DNA of 64,000 nucleotides from Cupriavidus plantarum (GCF_905397285.1 NZ_CAJPUX010000002.1:1116001-1180000); one strand, 5' to 3'. Positions 27,451-36,941 are shown, numbered from the stretch's first letter. Notes: generated by a model from the letters alone, not told the origin. Numbers and translations: made by a program.

Positions 27451-28605
27451 TCAGCGCGGCAGCGAACGCAGCCAGTTCAGCCACGACTGATCCTCGATCT
27501 CGTAGGTACCCCGCGATTCCTTCCAAAGAATCTCGCGCTCCCGCAACGCGTCGATGGCGTTCTGCACCGTCGCGTTGTTCACCGTCGCGCCAGCGGGCAG
27601 ATAGGTTCGATAGGCCCGCATCGCGGCCTCACCGAATGGCGAGAACTGGCCTTCCTTTAGCGCCATCGCGCGGATGACCGCCTGCTGCAACGGCGACAGC
27701 GACGCGAATTCGCTTTCGACCTCGCTCCAAAGGCGTTCCTGCACCAGCCCCGCATCGTCCCGCAGCCGCTGACTGAGATAGGGCGACTCGTTGGCGATGG
27801 CGATCGTCGAGGTCAGATGGCGCAGCAGTTCGGGGCGGTGGCCGACCATCTCGAACGCTTCGTAAACGGCATCCGGCTCGAATTGGTTGCCGGACGCCAG
27901 CGCCGTATTCACGCTCGCGGTGTACTCGTCCGTGAACTTGCGATCCAGCAAAGGGAAGGGCGTCACCAGCGAGCCGAAGAACGGCATGCGGGCGTTCATG
28001 ACGAGATGCGCAAGCTTGTCGCGACTGGAGCCCGTGAACACGAGCATCAGGTCGGGGGCTTTGCCCGAAGCATTCATCGCATCGCGCGCGGCCTTCAGGC
28101 CGAACATCGCTTCAAGACCTTTATCGGTCGTGAGCGCGTGCTGCGCCTCATCCACGATCAGCATGACCGGGCGTTTGGCGGCCTTGTGCAGGGCAGTGAG
28201 GGCCTGAGTCAACGTCACGCCCGCCGGCAACCCCGTGGTCGTCAGGTCCAGCCCCAGCGTGCCCATGACGGTGACCTTCGTCAGCCCCACCGCCTTCGCC
28301 GCCTTGCCGACGATGCCCGCGTACTCCGCAAGCTTTTGCTTGATGGCATCGGCAATGAGCTCCCCTGGGTCATGCGCCTTGTTCGACCAAAGGTCCACAT
28401 AAACCGTCGTCCAACCCCGCGCCTCCGCGGCAGGCACGAGGTCCTCCCGCAGAAACGTCGATTTCCCCACCCGACGGGGCGCCGCCAGAAACAACCCGGA
28501 GCGGGCATCGAGCAGGCTATCGCCACTGAGGGCCGCACAAAAACTAGCCGCGAGCTCGGGGCGGCGGAACGTATAACGCGTCGAAGCAGGGGTAGGCTGT
28601 GTCAT
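27451..28605 (-). CDS. AAA/archaeal-ATPase-like ATP-binding protein
   Basis: A 384-residue protein. Walker A is AAPRRVGKST (residues 41-50), Walker B is VMLIVDEAQHAL, a sensor-type segment is MLVFTGSSRDKL, and the C-terminal part is winged-helix-like (LREREILWKESRGTYEIED). It resembles stand-alone ATPases of the archaeal-ATPase/ORC-like group, often found in mobile or accessory DNA; the function is unknown. ATG 28605 is chosen; upstream in-frame codons to 28773 cross an AT-rich inverted-repeat promoter and are unlikely. It is divergent from the Dyp peroxidase gene. Confidence 0.8.
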   Translation of the reverse strand: MTQPTPASTRYTFRRPELAASFCAALSGDSLLDARSGLFLAAPRRVGKSTFLREDLVPAAEARGWTTVYVDLWSNKAHDPGELIADAIKQKLAEYAGIVGKAAKAVGLTKVTVMGTLGLDLTTTGLPAGVTLTQALTALHKAAKRPVMLIVDEAQHALTTDKGLEAMFGLKAARDAMNASGKAPDLMLVFTGSSRDKLAHLVMNARMPFFGSLVTPFPLLDRKFTDEYTASVNTALASGNQFEPDAVYEAFEMVGHRPELLRHLTSTIAIANESPYLSQRLRDDAGLVQERLWSEVESEFASLSPLQQAVIRAMALKEGQFSPFGEAAMRAYRTYLPAGATVNNATVQNAIDALREREILWKESRGTYEIEDQSWLNWLRSLPR

Positions 28606-28618
28606 CGCAAGAACCGGC

Positions 28619-28679
28619 CATTTATCGCAAATTATTGTATTCCGATAAATTATCGCCGTCAAATAATTCACGATAAATG
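28619..28679. promoter_or_regulatory. AT-rich promoter with nested CGATAAAT palindromes
   Basis: CATTTATCG (28619-28627) and CGATAAATG (28671-28679) are inverted copies. They flank a central perfect palindrome CGATAAATTATCG (28643-28655). The block is strikingly AT-rich against its surroundings and starts 14 bases before the ATPase start codon. It probably contains the ATPase promoter and a multi-site operator, perhaps autoregulatory because the ATPase carries a winged-helix-like tail. Confidence 0.65.
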
Positions 28680-28793
28680 CGCCATGCGTCACCCCAAGAT
28701 AGCCTGACCGTACCAGAAGTCGTATGCTCCCCGTGCTAACAGGTCCTCGCCCCGATCGGCCCCATCCGCCCATCCCTCTTCACCTGCCAAAAA

Positions 28794-29729
28794 ATGCCCA
28801 CCACGCCCATCCCCCAACCCGTCTGCAACCCCATTACCCGTTCCGCCATCTTTCTCGTCGCGACGATCAACGAGGGGAGTGAGCATGTCGACACGGTAAA
28901 GGCGCTGTGCGGCGATCTGGCCGCGCTGGTGCGATCGGTGGGCAAGCGCGTGCCGCAGGCCTACCTGTCATGTGTCTGCGGCTTCGGTTCGGACGCGTGG
29001 GACAGGCTGTTCGGCGCGCCACGTCCGGCCGAGCTGCATCCGTTCCGCGAGTTCGGCGAAGGCAAGCGCCATGCGATCGCCACGCCGGGCGATATGCTCC
29101 TCCACATCCGCGCGGACCAGATGGACGTCTGCTTCGAGTTCGCGACGCAGGTCATGAAGCGCCTGGGCGCCGCCGTCACGGTGGTGGACGAGGTCCATGG
29201 GTTTCGATATTTCGACATGCGCAGCATGGTCGGTTTCGTCGACGGCACCGAGAACCCGGAGGACCACGAGATGGCCGGGTTCACGATCATCGGCGACGAG
29301 GACCCGGAGTTCGCCGGGGGCAGCTATGTCATCGCGCAGAAATACCTGCACGACATGGCGGCGTGGAACGACCTGACCGTGGAGGCCCAGGAACGCGTCA
29401 TCGGCCGCACGAAGCTGGACGACATCGAACTCGACGACGCCGTCAAACCGTCCAACTCGCACAGCGCGCTGACGACGATCGAGAAAGACGGCAAGGAGAT
29501 CAAGATCCTCCGCGACAACATGCCCTTCGGCCAGCCGGGCAAGGGCGAGTTCGGCACGTTCTTCATCGGCTACGCCCGTTCGCCCACATCCATCGAAGAG
29601 ATGCTCGAAAACATGTTCGTCGGCAAACCACCGGGAAACTACGACCGCCTGCTGGATTTCAGTCAGGCGGTAACCGGCGGGCTGTTTTTCGTGCCGTCGG
29701 CGGGGTTCCTGGAGGGGGCGGGAGGGTGA
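28794..29729 (+). CDS. Dyp-type haem peroxidase (YfeX-like)
   Basis: A 311-residue cytoplasmic Dyp-type peroxidase with no Tat leader. The family motif GxxDG is GFVDG at residues 147-151, with Asp150 as the catalytic acid. His223 in SNSHSA is the expected proximal haem ligand, and the distal-side Arg is in ILRDNMPFG. Length matches the YfeX group. These enzymes oxidise dyes, porphyrinogens or phenolics with peroxide; the natural substrate is uncertain. Confidence 0.92.
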   Translation: MPTTPIPQPVCNPITRSAIFLVATINEGSEHVDTVKALCGDLAALVRSVGKRVPQAYLSCVCGFGSDAWDRLFGAPRPAELHPFREFGEGKRHAIATPGDMLLHIRADQMDVCFEFATQVMKRLGAAVTVVDEVHGFRYFDMRSMVGFVDGTENPEDHEMAGFTIIGDEDPEFAGGSYVIAQKYLHDMAAWNDLTVEAQERVIGRTKLDDIELDDAVKPSNSHSALTTIEKDGKEIKILRDNMPFGQPGKGEFGTFFIGYARSPTSIEEMLENMFVGKPPGNYDRLLDFSQAVTGGLFFVPSAGFLEGAGG

Positions 29730-29879
29730 GTAGAACCAGTCGGACCAGACGACGCTGGTGAGCGACTGCGCATGCAAGGTTATCTGAAGGACTTCCTCGT
29801 CGGCGCAGCAATTGGAGTCGACGAAGCGTGATCACCAACGGCATCTGGATCCGAATTGGTCGCGTCCCTGCACTGTCCC

Positions 29880-32060
29880 CTAAATGCGCGCCGCCATCGG
29901 TACACGGAAGCGCAACGTGCTCCCGTGTCCGATCCGCGACGACGCGTCGAGCGTCCCGCCGTGGGCTTCCATGATGGAGCGGCAGATGGCGAGCCCCATC
30001 CCCATGCCGGTGCCTTTCGTCGTGAAGAAGGGATCGAACATGCAGCCTAGGGTGGCCGCGTCGATGCCGCCTCCGCGGTCGGTGACTTCCACGTTGACGT
30101 AGCCCCCTTCGACTCCCGATGAGACCGTGAGCTCACGCGAGGCGAGCGGCGTGTCGGCCATGGCTTCGAGGGCATTTGTGATGAGGTTGAGTACGACCTG
30201 CTGCAACTGGATGCCATCGCCGACCACCGTCTTGCCCGACGTCGACAGGGCGAGGGTCAGCCTGACTTGCCGCTCTTCGATCTCCCGCCGCATGAGTTCC
30301 AGCACACTGACCACGACCTCGTTGATCCCGAGCGGGGCAAGGGAGGCGGGCGCCTGCTTGGCGAGGGATCGAAGCGCGTGGACGATTTCGGCGGTACGTC
30401 CCGCGGCATTCGCGATCTGGTCGAAGGCGGCCATGGCCTCGGGGATGTCAGGATGCTCCCGCGCCAGCCATCGACGTCCCGCGCCGCTGCAATTGACGAT
30501 GGCGGCGAGGGGCTGGTTGATTTCGTGCGCGATGGAAGCCGCCATACCGCCCATGACCGTCAGATGGGCGGTCCGCGCGAGGTCCTCCCTGGCCTTCACC
30601 AATGCCGCCTCGGTTTCCGCGCGCCGTTCGTTCTCATCGACCAGTTCCCGGTACAGGCGCGCGGCAGCAAGCGAATTGGCCGCCTGCTGGCCGAGCATCT
30701 CGACGAAAGCCGCGCGGTCCTTGGTAAAGGCACCCGCGGCGAGATGGTTCTCCAGGTACAGCGCCCCGACGATCTCGCCTTGCCGCAGCAGCGGCACGCA
30801 GATGGCCGAACGCGTCCCTCGGCGGTTGCGTGTGTCCTCGACGATGGGGTCAACCAACGCGGCAGCGTCCGCCAATGCGACGAGCCTGCGGCCACGAATC
30901 GCTTTCCCGAGCATGTCGAGCGGAAGCCGTGCCTCGGTCGGGGCGGCGCGCGATGCCTCGACGAGGACTTTCCCAAGCACCACCGTGCCGATGGCTTCGA
31001 CGATCGGCTCTCCGCCCTTCATCAGCAGCAGTACGCCGTATTGCGCGCCGGCTTGCACGAGCATCGTCTCCACGACTCTTTCGACGAGTTTATCGAGCGA
31101 TATCTCCTCCGATAACGCCTGAACTGCCCGCATACCCGCCTGCAAATCGATCCCCATGCCATGTCTCCGGTGCAACACGCCAGCCGCCCACTCATCATCG
31201 TCTCGACGCATCTGCCCGCCGTGCATGGTCAAGCGCTGCACCTTGGCATGCGCGCCCCATGCGCCATAGCAATAGCGCGCCCGGCTCATGTAATCCCTCG
31301 CCGCATCGGCCCCGCGTTGCGATCGTCGATGCGTCGCCGCGAACTCCCATGCGATCGCCTGTACCATGAGTTGTCCGCTGGCATGCGCGGCGGAGGCGGC
31401 ATCGAAATAGAGACGCGCCGCCGCCTCGTCGTTCCCCCGGAGCCGCGCCAGCTCGGCGCCGATCAGCATCGCCTTGCCGCCGGCGCCGGGAAAAGCACGG
31501 CCCCAGCGTTCGAGATTGTCCCGCCGCGCTTCGATGTCGGCGAAGACCGCTGGCGCCACATCCGACGGGTGGCCTCCCGACGGCGCCGATCTCAGCGCGG
31601 CAATCGCCCCGAAAAACGTGACGCTTGGCCGGGTATGTTCCGGCGCGGCCGCAGCCAACGCCTCTGCCGCGCGGAGTCGCCGCGCGGCAGCCGGTGCGTC
31701 GTCATCGAAGAATGCCGCCAATCCCGCGTAAAGATGCTGGAAGAACTGCGCTTGCCTGAATCGCAGCGGCAGACGGCCTTCGGCCTCGACGTCCGTGGAT
31801 TGCCAGACAGGAATCGCTTCGCGCGGGGGCGTCTCGTGCCGAAGCCCGCGCACCAGCCGCAACTGCGACGCAACGATGATCTCGGTCGCCCGATCCCGCG
31901 TCCGCCGGGCGGCCTCGATGGCGAGCCGTGCTTCCGCGTGAACGCGGCCCAGATGCTCCCCATCGGCGATGCGATGCGCGATCCGATCCGCAAGCAGGTT
32001 CGCGACCCGATGGTCCTGCCCTGAGAGACGTTGCGGTCCGATCAGCGCATGGTCTTCCAA
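29880..32060 (-). CDS. Sensor histidine kinase with GAF domain, N-terminally truncated relative to its family
   Basis: 726 residues. A TPR-like alpha-helical region (about 1-290) is followed by a GAF domain (about 318-470), the H-box SIAHEINQPLAAI with His512, and an HATPase domain (NLITNALEAM, DRGGGI, GMGMGLAICRS). This is the C-terminal half of the very large kinase/AAA-ATPase/GAF/histidine-kinase proteins common in Burkholderiales, which run to roughly 1700-1800 residues. The Ser/Thr-kinase-like and ATPase parts are absent. The only start before the conserved region is TTG 32060, inside the end of the upstream gene with a 19-base overlap and a weak ribosome site. It may be translated by coupling or be a remnant. 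Confidence 0.75.
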   Translation of the reverse strand: MEDHALIGPQRLSGQDHRVANLLADRIAHRIADGEHLGRVHAEARLAIEAARRTRDRATEIIVASQLRLVRGLRHETPPREAIPVWQSTDVEAEGRLPLRFRQAQFFQHLYAGLAAFFDDDAPAAARRLRAAEALAAAAPEHTRPSVTFFGAIAALRSAPSGGHPSDVAPAVFADIEARRDNLERWGRAFPGAGGKAMLIGAELARLRGNDEAAARLYFDAASAAHASGQLMVQAIAWEFAATHRRSQRGADAARDYMSRARYCYGAWGAHAKVQRLTMHGGQMRRDDDEWAAGVLHRRHGMGIDLQAGMRAVQALSEEISLDKLVERVVETMLVQAGAQYGVLLLMKGGEPIVEAIGTVVLGKVLVEASRAAPTEARLPLDMLGKAIRGRRLVALADAAALVDPIVEDTRNRRGTRSAICVPLLRQGEIVGALYLENHLAAGAFTKDRAAFVEMLGQQAANSLAAARLYRELVDENERRAETEAALVKAREDLARTAHLTVMGGMAASIAHEINQPLAAIVNCSGAGRRWLAREHPDIPEAMAAFDQIANAAGRTAEIVHALRSLAKQAPASLAPLGINEVVVSVLELMRREIEERQVRLTLALSTSGKTVVGDGIQLQQVVLNLITNALEAMADTPLASRELTVSSGVEGGYVNVEVTDRGGGIDAATLGCMFDPFFTTKGTGMGMGLAICRSIMEAHGGTLDASSRIGHGSTLRFRVPMAARI

Positions 32061-33142
32061 GGCAGGGCATCCAGCCGATAGAGGCGGACAGGGCGCCTGA
32101 CACGATCCTCCCCGCCGTTGAACAACCCAATGCGGTCCAGCTGAGGAACGGGAAGGTACAGGCGTCCGCGGCTATCGAACGCCGGTGCGTCGACCCAATG
32201 CAACCGCGAATCGACGATGACGGTTTGCGTATCACCCTCCGGAGATATTCGGATCAGCGCATTCGAGGCAAGATCGGAGTAGACGATGTTTCCGGAAGGG
32301 TCCATGACCGAGCCGCCCATTGGCGGCAGATCGCGCCAGGGGAGCACCTTGCCTGCCAGTTGGTCCGCGCTCATCGCCGGATCGTCGAGCCAGCGCGTTT
32401 CGATCCTGGACCATGGACCCTCGAGCGGCCCGAAGTAAAGCCACCGGCCATCCGCGCTGACTTCGAGCGGATCGGCGTGAACCCGCAGCGGGCCGCCATC
32501 CGCACCCAGCAGGACGCGTCCATCGATGATGATGGGCCGATCCGCCGGCGCGGTCGTGGCCCGCGCGCCGTCCAGCACGCGTCGCGTGGAACCGGTGCGG
32601 ATATCAAGCACGATGAGCCCCGGGTCGCCAGCATCGGTCAGATAGGCATGCTCGCCGTGGAACCGGATATCGTCGATATAGCTGTGGGTCCGCGCCACGT
32701 CCGGGCCGAGTGGAATCACGCGGACGACCCGCCCGGACCCGAGATCGACGACGACCAGCTTGGCCGCGCGCGGCAACACCGTGCCGCCGAAGCCGCTCAC
32801 GCCTGTATCGACGATCCACAATTGTCCCTTGCCGTCGCGACGCAGGGCATTGACATTGACGAACCGGGTCTCGGTGGGATCGGATGGGCCGTCGGCATTC
32901 CATGCGGCATCGGGGAACGGCATGAGCGTCCCATCGCTCGCCACGCTCGCCACGGATGGCCCCCTGGAGCCGGTCCAGCGAGGGCCCGCGACGTAGATGC
33001 GGTCGTCGTCATCGACGGCCACCGCGTTCCAGATCATGCTGTCGCTCTCGGCGACGACCTCGAGGACGGGGGCGGCCCAGCTCGCCGTCGTCATGGCGCA
33101 TGCCATCGTCAGCGCCAACAACACCAACCGTTTCCGTATCAT
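32042..33142 (-). CDS. Exported MRJP/yellow-family beta-propeller protein
   Basis: A 366-residue protein with a signal peptide (MIRKRLVLLALTMACAMTTA, cut near SWAAP). Its body resembles the major royal jelly/yellow or SMP-30-like propeller family: GKGQLWIVDTGVSGFGG, THSYIDDIRFHGEHAYLTDAG, PLEVSADGRWLYFGPLEG. Bacterial members are exported and mostly of unknown function; some act on lactones. ATG 33142 gives a clean leader; the frame upstream to 33238 overlaps the AraC gene. It lies 13 bases after that regulator and probably shares its transcript. Confidence 0.85.
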   Translation of the reverse strand: MIRKRLVLLALTMACAMTTASWAAPVLEVVAESDSMIWNAVAVDDDDRIYVAGPRWTGSRGPSVASVASDGTLMPFPDAAWNADGPSDPTETRFVNVNALRRDGKGQLWIVDTGVSGFGGTVLPRAAKLVVVDLGSGRVVRVIPLGPDVARTHSYIDDIRFHGEHAYLTDAGDPGLIVLDIRTGSTRRVLDGARATTAPADRPIIIDGRVLLGADGGPLRVHADPLEVSADGRWLYFGPLEGPWSRIETRWLDDPAMSADQLAGKVLPWRDLPPMGGSVMDPSGNIVYSDLASNALIRISPEGDTQTVIVDSRLHWVDAPAFDSRGRLYLPVPQLDRIGLFNGGEDRVRRPVRLYRLDALPWKTMR

Positions 33143-33155
33143 TGTCTTCCGATCC

Positions 33156-34121
33156 TCATTCGGGGAGGGCTTCGCGGCGAAAACGGCCGGGCGTGATCGC
33201 CGTGATCCGCCGGAACTGTTTGATGAAATGCGAGGCATCGCTGAAGCCGCAGCGATGTCCGATCTCCGCGATGCTCAGCGTGCGGAGCGCGGGACTCGCC
33301 AGCATGGCTCTGGCCGACTCGATGCGTGTTTGCATCAGGCATTGCGACATCGACGTGCCCAGCGTTGCCAGATGGCGGTGAAGGGTGCGGATCGACATGC
33401 CAAGGTCCGTGGCGATATCGGCGGCGGCAAGTCCGCCCTCTCGATGCCTGTCGCGAATGCAGTGAAGGATCTTCTGCATGGGCTCGGGCGGGCGTCGCAC
33501 CGGCATCTCGCCTGGCGGATTAAGCGCACGCGCGACCAGCGCGCCAAGTTCGTCCGCAAGCATGGCGCCATCGACTGGCGAGGCATACGGGAAATCCACC
33601 AGCATCTGGGCCACGAATGCGCATAATACCCGCGACCATCCCCTCGAAGCGTCCATCGGCACCCCGACGTGATCGTCCACCGAGAGGAGCCATCGGTGTG
33701 CCCAGGAAGCCGGCAACTCCACGAAGAACCCGCAGGTATCCGCGGGGAGATGCATGACGTGTTCGCGCGCGGAACTTAGCAGCACGGCATCATCGGCGAG
33801 CAGATTCACACTGCCTGTCCGGGTCCGTACCGTCCAGGGACCGCATGTCGAGGTGACGAGGTAAAAGCGCTCGCGCAGATCCGCCGCGATAACGTGGCGG
33901 CTTCTCCGAACCGTTCGGTCGGCACTGGCCTGCGTCCTGCTGATGGCCAGCGGACCAAGTCCGCCCGACATCAGCGTCGCGCGAAATCCCTCCGATTGCG
34001 CAATCTCTATCTCGCACCTTGCGAGCGAGTGGCCGATCGCATCGATCCAGTATGCGCTCCTCAGGTGAGGTTCGACATCATCCGTGGACCATCGCTGGAT
34101 CGATGTGTTCAGCTCGACCAT
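33156..34121 (-). CDS. AraC-family regulator with AraC-binding-like N-terminal domain
   Basis: A 321-residue regulator resembling the FeaR/OruR-type group. A long N-terminal domain is followed by two C-terminal helix-turn-helix units (LAAADIATDLGMSIRTLHRHLATLG and LSIAEIGHRCGFSDASHFIKQFRRITAITPGRFRR). It is placed between the broken alcohol dehydrogenase and the exported propeller protein, all on the minus strand with gaps of 24 and 13 bases, so it appears to be part of one operon and may have regulated the dehydrogenase. Confidence 0.9.
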   Translation of the reverse strand: MVELNTSIQRWSTDDVEPHLRSAYWIDAIGHSLARCEIEIAQSEGFRATLMSGGLGPLAISRTQASADRTVRRSRHVIAADLRERFYLVTSTCGPWTVRTRTGSVNLLADDAVLLSSAREHVMHLPADTCGFFVELPASWAHRWLLSVDDHVGVPMDASRGWSRVLCAFVAQMLVDFPYASPVDGAMLADELGALVARALNPPGEMPVRRPPEPMQKILHCIRDRHREGGLAAADIATDLGMSIRTLHRHLATLGTSMSQCLMQTRIESARAMLASPALRTLSIAEIGHRCGFSDASHFIKQFRRITAITPGRFRREALPE

Positions 34122-34145
34122 CTTCGTTTCCGCTCTCGAACGCCG

Positions 34146-35153
34146 TCAGAAGCCTTCAAGCACCAGCTTTCCCAACGCCTTGTTGCTCTCGATGACCGCG
34201 TGCGCGCGACGCAGGTTCTCTGCATTGATGCTGCCGAGGTGTTCGCCCACCGTCGTCCTCAATACGCCTTCATCGATCATCGTTGCCACACGGTCCAGCA
34301 GTGCGTGCTGGCGAATCATGTCCGGCGTGCGATACATCGAGCGGGTGAACATGAACTCCCAATGCAAGGATATCGACTTCCGCTTGAGCGGCATCGCGTC
34401 CAGCGTCGCGGGGTCGTCGATCAGCGCCAGTTGTCCTTCCGGCTTGAGCAGCTCGACGATCTGCCGGTAGTACGTATCCGTGTGCGTAAGGCTGATGACG
34501 TGGTCCGCGGCGGCAATGCCCACCGATGCCAGTTGCGGAAGCAGCGGCGCGCCATGGTCGATGACATGGTGTGCGCCGAGCTCGCGCACCCATGCCTGGC
34601 TCTCTGCCCGCGAGGCGGTCCCCACGATCTTGAGGTCCGTCAGCTTGCGCGCAAGCTGTACGAGAATCGAACCGACGCCGCCACCGGCGCCGATCACCAG
34701 CAGGGTCTGCCCACTGCCGCCACCTTCCGCGATGCCGAGCCGGTCGAACAGTAGCTCCCACGCGGTGATCGTCGTCAGCGGCAGTGCGGCGGCCTGGGAT
34801 GCCGTCAGGGACCGGGGGCGTCGGGCGGCCAGCCGCTCGTCCACAAGGCCGTACTCGGCATAAGAGCCTGGTCTTGTAATGTCGCCCGCGTACCAGACCT
34901 CATCGCCGACCGCGAACATGTTCACTTCCGCGCCGACGGCTTCCACGACACCCACGGCATCCCATCCCAGCACGCGAGGCACTTCGGGCTAAACGCCGAG
35001 GCGAAGCTTGCTATCGACCGGATTGACCGCGATGGCCTGGATCCTCACGAGAAGATCTCGCGCTCCGGGCGTGGGGACGGGGAGCTCCGCTTCGTATAGC
35101 GCGGTCGGATCGACAATGGGTAATCCCGCCTTGGCGTAGACAATGGCCTTCAT
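34146..35153 (-). pseudogene. Zinc-type alcohol dehydrogenase/quinone oxidoreductase, interrupted by an amber codon
   Basis: The frame starts at ATG 35153 (MKAIVYAKAGLPIVDPTAL) and runs to NPVDSKLRLGV. It then meets TAG at 34989-34991 and continues in the same frame with PEVPRVLGWDAVGVVEAVG to 34146. The 335 codons together cover a full MDR-family zinc-binding alcohol dehydrogenase of the quinone-oxidoreductase type, with the nucleotide-binding loop GAGGGVGSILVQLA. A single base change restores it. The family has a residue, not a stop, between the two parts, so this is a nonsense mutation or a sequencing error. The downstream part could restart at GTG or ATG codons but would lack the substrate-domain N-terminus. 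Confidence 0.88.
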
Positions 35154-35304
35154 GCTTCTTCCTGATGGGTTGGGACGAGACCAGCCCACGCCCTCGCGTT
35201 CGCTACGAACACGGGCGCGCTGGCCGACATTGGATATAGTGCAGCAATCGGTGCGGGTTCGAAACGACATTTATGATGCGGAATTCGGACATGCAGCGAT
35301 GCCG

Positions 35305-35946
35305 TCAGCATTTCACCGGCACGATGCCGATGGCCTGCGATGCCCGCACCAGATCGGGCAGGGAAGGGGTGTGCATTTTCCGCATGACCGAGGCACGATG
35401 AATCTTCACCGTGACCTCGCTGATGCCTAGGTCGGCCGCGATCCGTTTGTTGAGCGCGCCCGCCACCACGCGCACGAGCACTTCGCGCTCGCGCGTGGTG
35501 AGCGTGTTGAACGTGCTCATGGCCGTCTCGCGCGCACGGGCGTCCTCGCGCCGTTTGACATCGAGACTGAGCGCGCCCATGACCGCATCGATGACCTGCT
35601 GCTCGGCCATGGGTTTCGTCAGGAAATCGACGGCGCCCGCCTTCATCGCGGTGACGCAGGCATGCACGTCCGTGTGGCCGCTCATGAAAATGATCGGCAT
35701 CTGGAGGGCGTGACGCTCACGGTGCTGGAACATCAGGCCGCTCTCGCCTCTGAGCCTCACGTCCAGCAGCACACAGCCCGGCGCATCTTCGATGACTTCC
35801 GGGTGGAAGTCCTCGGTGCTCTCGAATGCACGAATGCGAAGCCCTACGGAGCGGAGAAGCAGATCGAGCGATGCAAGCATCAGCGGGTCGTCGTCGATGA
35901 TGTAGACGATCGGCAACGCGCTCTCGGCAGTCGAACTGTGTGTCAT
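35305..35946 (-). CDS. FixJ/NarL-type response regulator
   Basis: A 213-residue two-domain regulator. The receiver has the acidic pocket IDDD (residues 17-20), phosphoacceptor Asp62 (CVLLDVRL) and the KPM Lys near residue 112. The LuxR-type helix-turn-helix is LTTREREVLVRVVAGALNKR followed by SEVTVKIHRASVMRKM. FixJ-like regulators are normally paired with large GAF histidine kinases such as the one at 29880-32060. Here the pair is separated by the dehydrogenase-AraC-propeller genes, which suggests an ancestral neighbourhood later broken up. Confidence 0.9.
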   Translation of the reverse strand: MTHSSTAESALPIVYIIDDDPLMLASLDLLLRSVGLRIRAFESTEDFHPEVIEDAPGCVLLDVRLRGESGLMFQHRERHALQMPIIFMSGHTDVHACVTAMKAGAVDFLTKPMAEQQVIDAVMGALSLDVKRREDARARETAMSTFNTLTTREREVLVRVVAGALNKRIAADLGISEVTVKIHRASVMRKMHTPSLPDLVRASQAIGIVPVKC

Positions 35947-36149
35947 GGCAAGGTATGAATTGCAAACGCCGGGCCATCATAAGTGCGATGCGGCATGCCG
36001 GATGGTCTCGTTGTGCCGAAGTCATGGTCGGATTCGGCCAACCCCCGGCGCATGGGCGCCAGACTTGTGCATTTTGGAAACGGTGGGCGGCTTTGCGACA
36101 CGCCGGACCGCAGCGCGCGTGCGGCGCCGTCAGTTCAGCGCGGTGCACC

Positions 36150-36518
36150 TCAGACGCGGCGGCTCGAATAAACCGAAATGGCGAGATCGATGCCTAGTTC
36201 GCCAAGCTGCTTGAGCCGCTTCGCGTCCACCGACCCCGATGCGGCGCCCGCGGCGTACCAGATGACCGACAGCTCGATTTCGCCGCCGCGCTTCCGGAGC
36301 TGGCGGAGCGATTGCCGATGCGGCGCGAGATCGCTGCACACTGCGGCCACCGCGTCCTGCAGATCCATGTCACGAAAGTCGAGGGGCACGACACAGAATC
36401 CGTTGCCGTGCGGAGGGTCCATCGGCACACCGCACGGCAGGAGATTGGCATCGCGGCAGAGCGCGTTCAGGTCGACATGTTGGCTATAGAGCCGTAGCGA
36501 GGCTTCGAACGTTCGCAA
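36150..36518 (-). CDS. Small DUF4279-like protein
   Basis: About 122 residues starting at TTG 36518, which is preceded by GGAGG at six bases; no in-frame ATG occurs before the conserved part. The body (RTFEASLRLYSQHVDLNALC, then a PMDPPHGNGF segment, and the end LKQLGELGIDLAISVYSS) matches my memory of the DUF4279 pattern: an N-terminal strand, a central Trp/Gly-containing region and a C-terminal leucine-rich helix with a final beta strand. The function of that family is unknown. The frame is open upstream to 36788 but shows no coding character there. Confidence 0.6.
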   Translation of the reverse strand: MRTFEASLRLYSQHVDLNALCRDANLLPCGVPMDPPHGNGFCVVPLDFRDMDLQDAVAAVCSDLAPHRQSLRQLRKRGGEIELSVIWYAAGAASGSVDAKRLKQLGELGIDLAISVYSSRRV

Positions 36519-36941
36519 GCGTGCCTCCGCGAGCAGGTTGATCGGACATTGATCGCACGGGCAAGTCGAAGCATGCGCTGCGTATGCTGGTGTTCTTGCG
36601 GGTCTTATCGGGATCTGTTCGCGCAGCTTAGCAACAAGCGCTAGCCGCAGCAATTTGCGGTCGCGCGGAAAGTGCCCTGTGTTTGTGCCTGCGGCGGGCT
36701 TCGCTTGCCCAACTTCGGCGCATCCGGCGGCTGTGCGGATCGTCGTACGCGACCGTCGACGAGACGAGACAGGGCCGCGCGCCGACACATCCTCATTCGG
36801 CGTTGCTCACCATAACGATGCATTTCAACGCGCCCGCTCGCGCGTTGAGAAAATTTGCATCGTCGTGTTCATGTCTTTCAATTTGCGCATTGGCATCTCT
36901 CCGTAATGATGAGGGCATACGCAACTCACCAAGGCGGCCAC
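36519..36941. other. Intergenic region upstream of the ABC/nitrilase operon
   Basis: I see no convincing gene in these 423 bases. They should carry the promoter of the operon starting at 36942. An inverted repeat CAACGCG (36826-36832) / CGCGTTG (36841-36847) with an 8-base spacer lies 95 bases before the first start codon. It is a candidate regulator site or RNA hairpin. Confidence 0.6.

Noticed and set aside
29772..29831. 19-codon open frame (MQGYLKDFLVGAAIGVDEA) after the Dyp peroxidase
   Set aside because: Too short, no ribosome site and no recognised small-protein family; cannot be supported.
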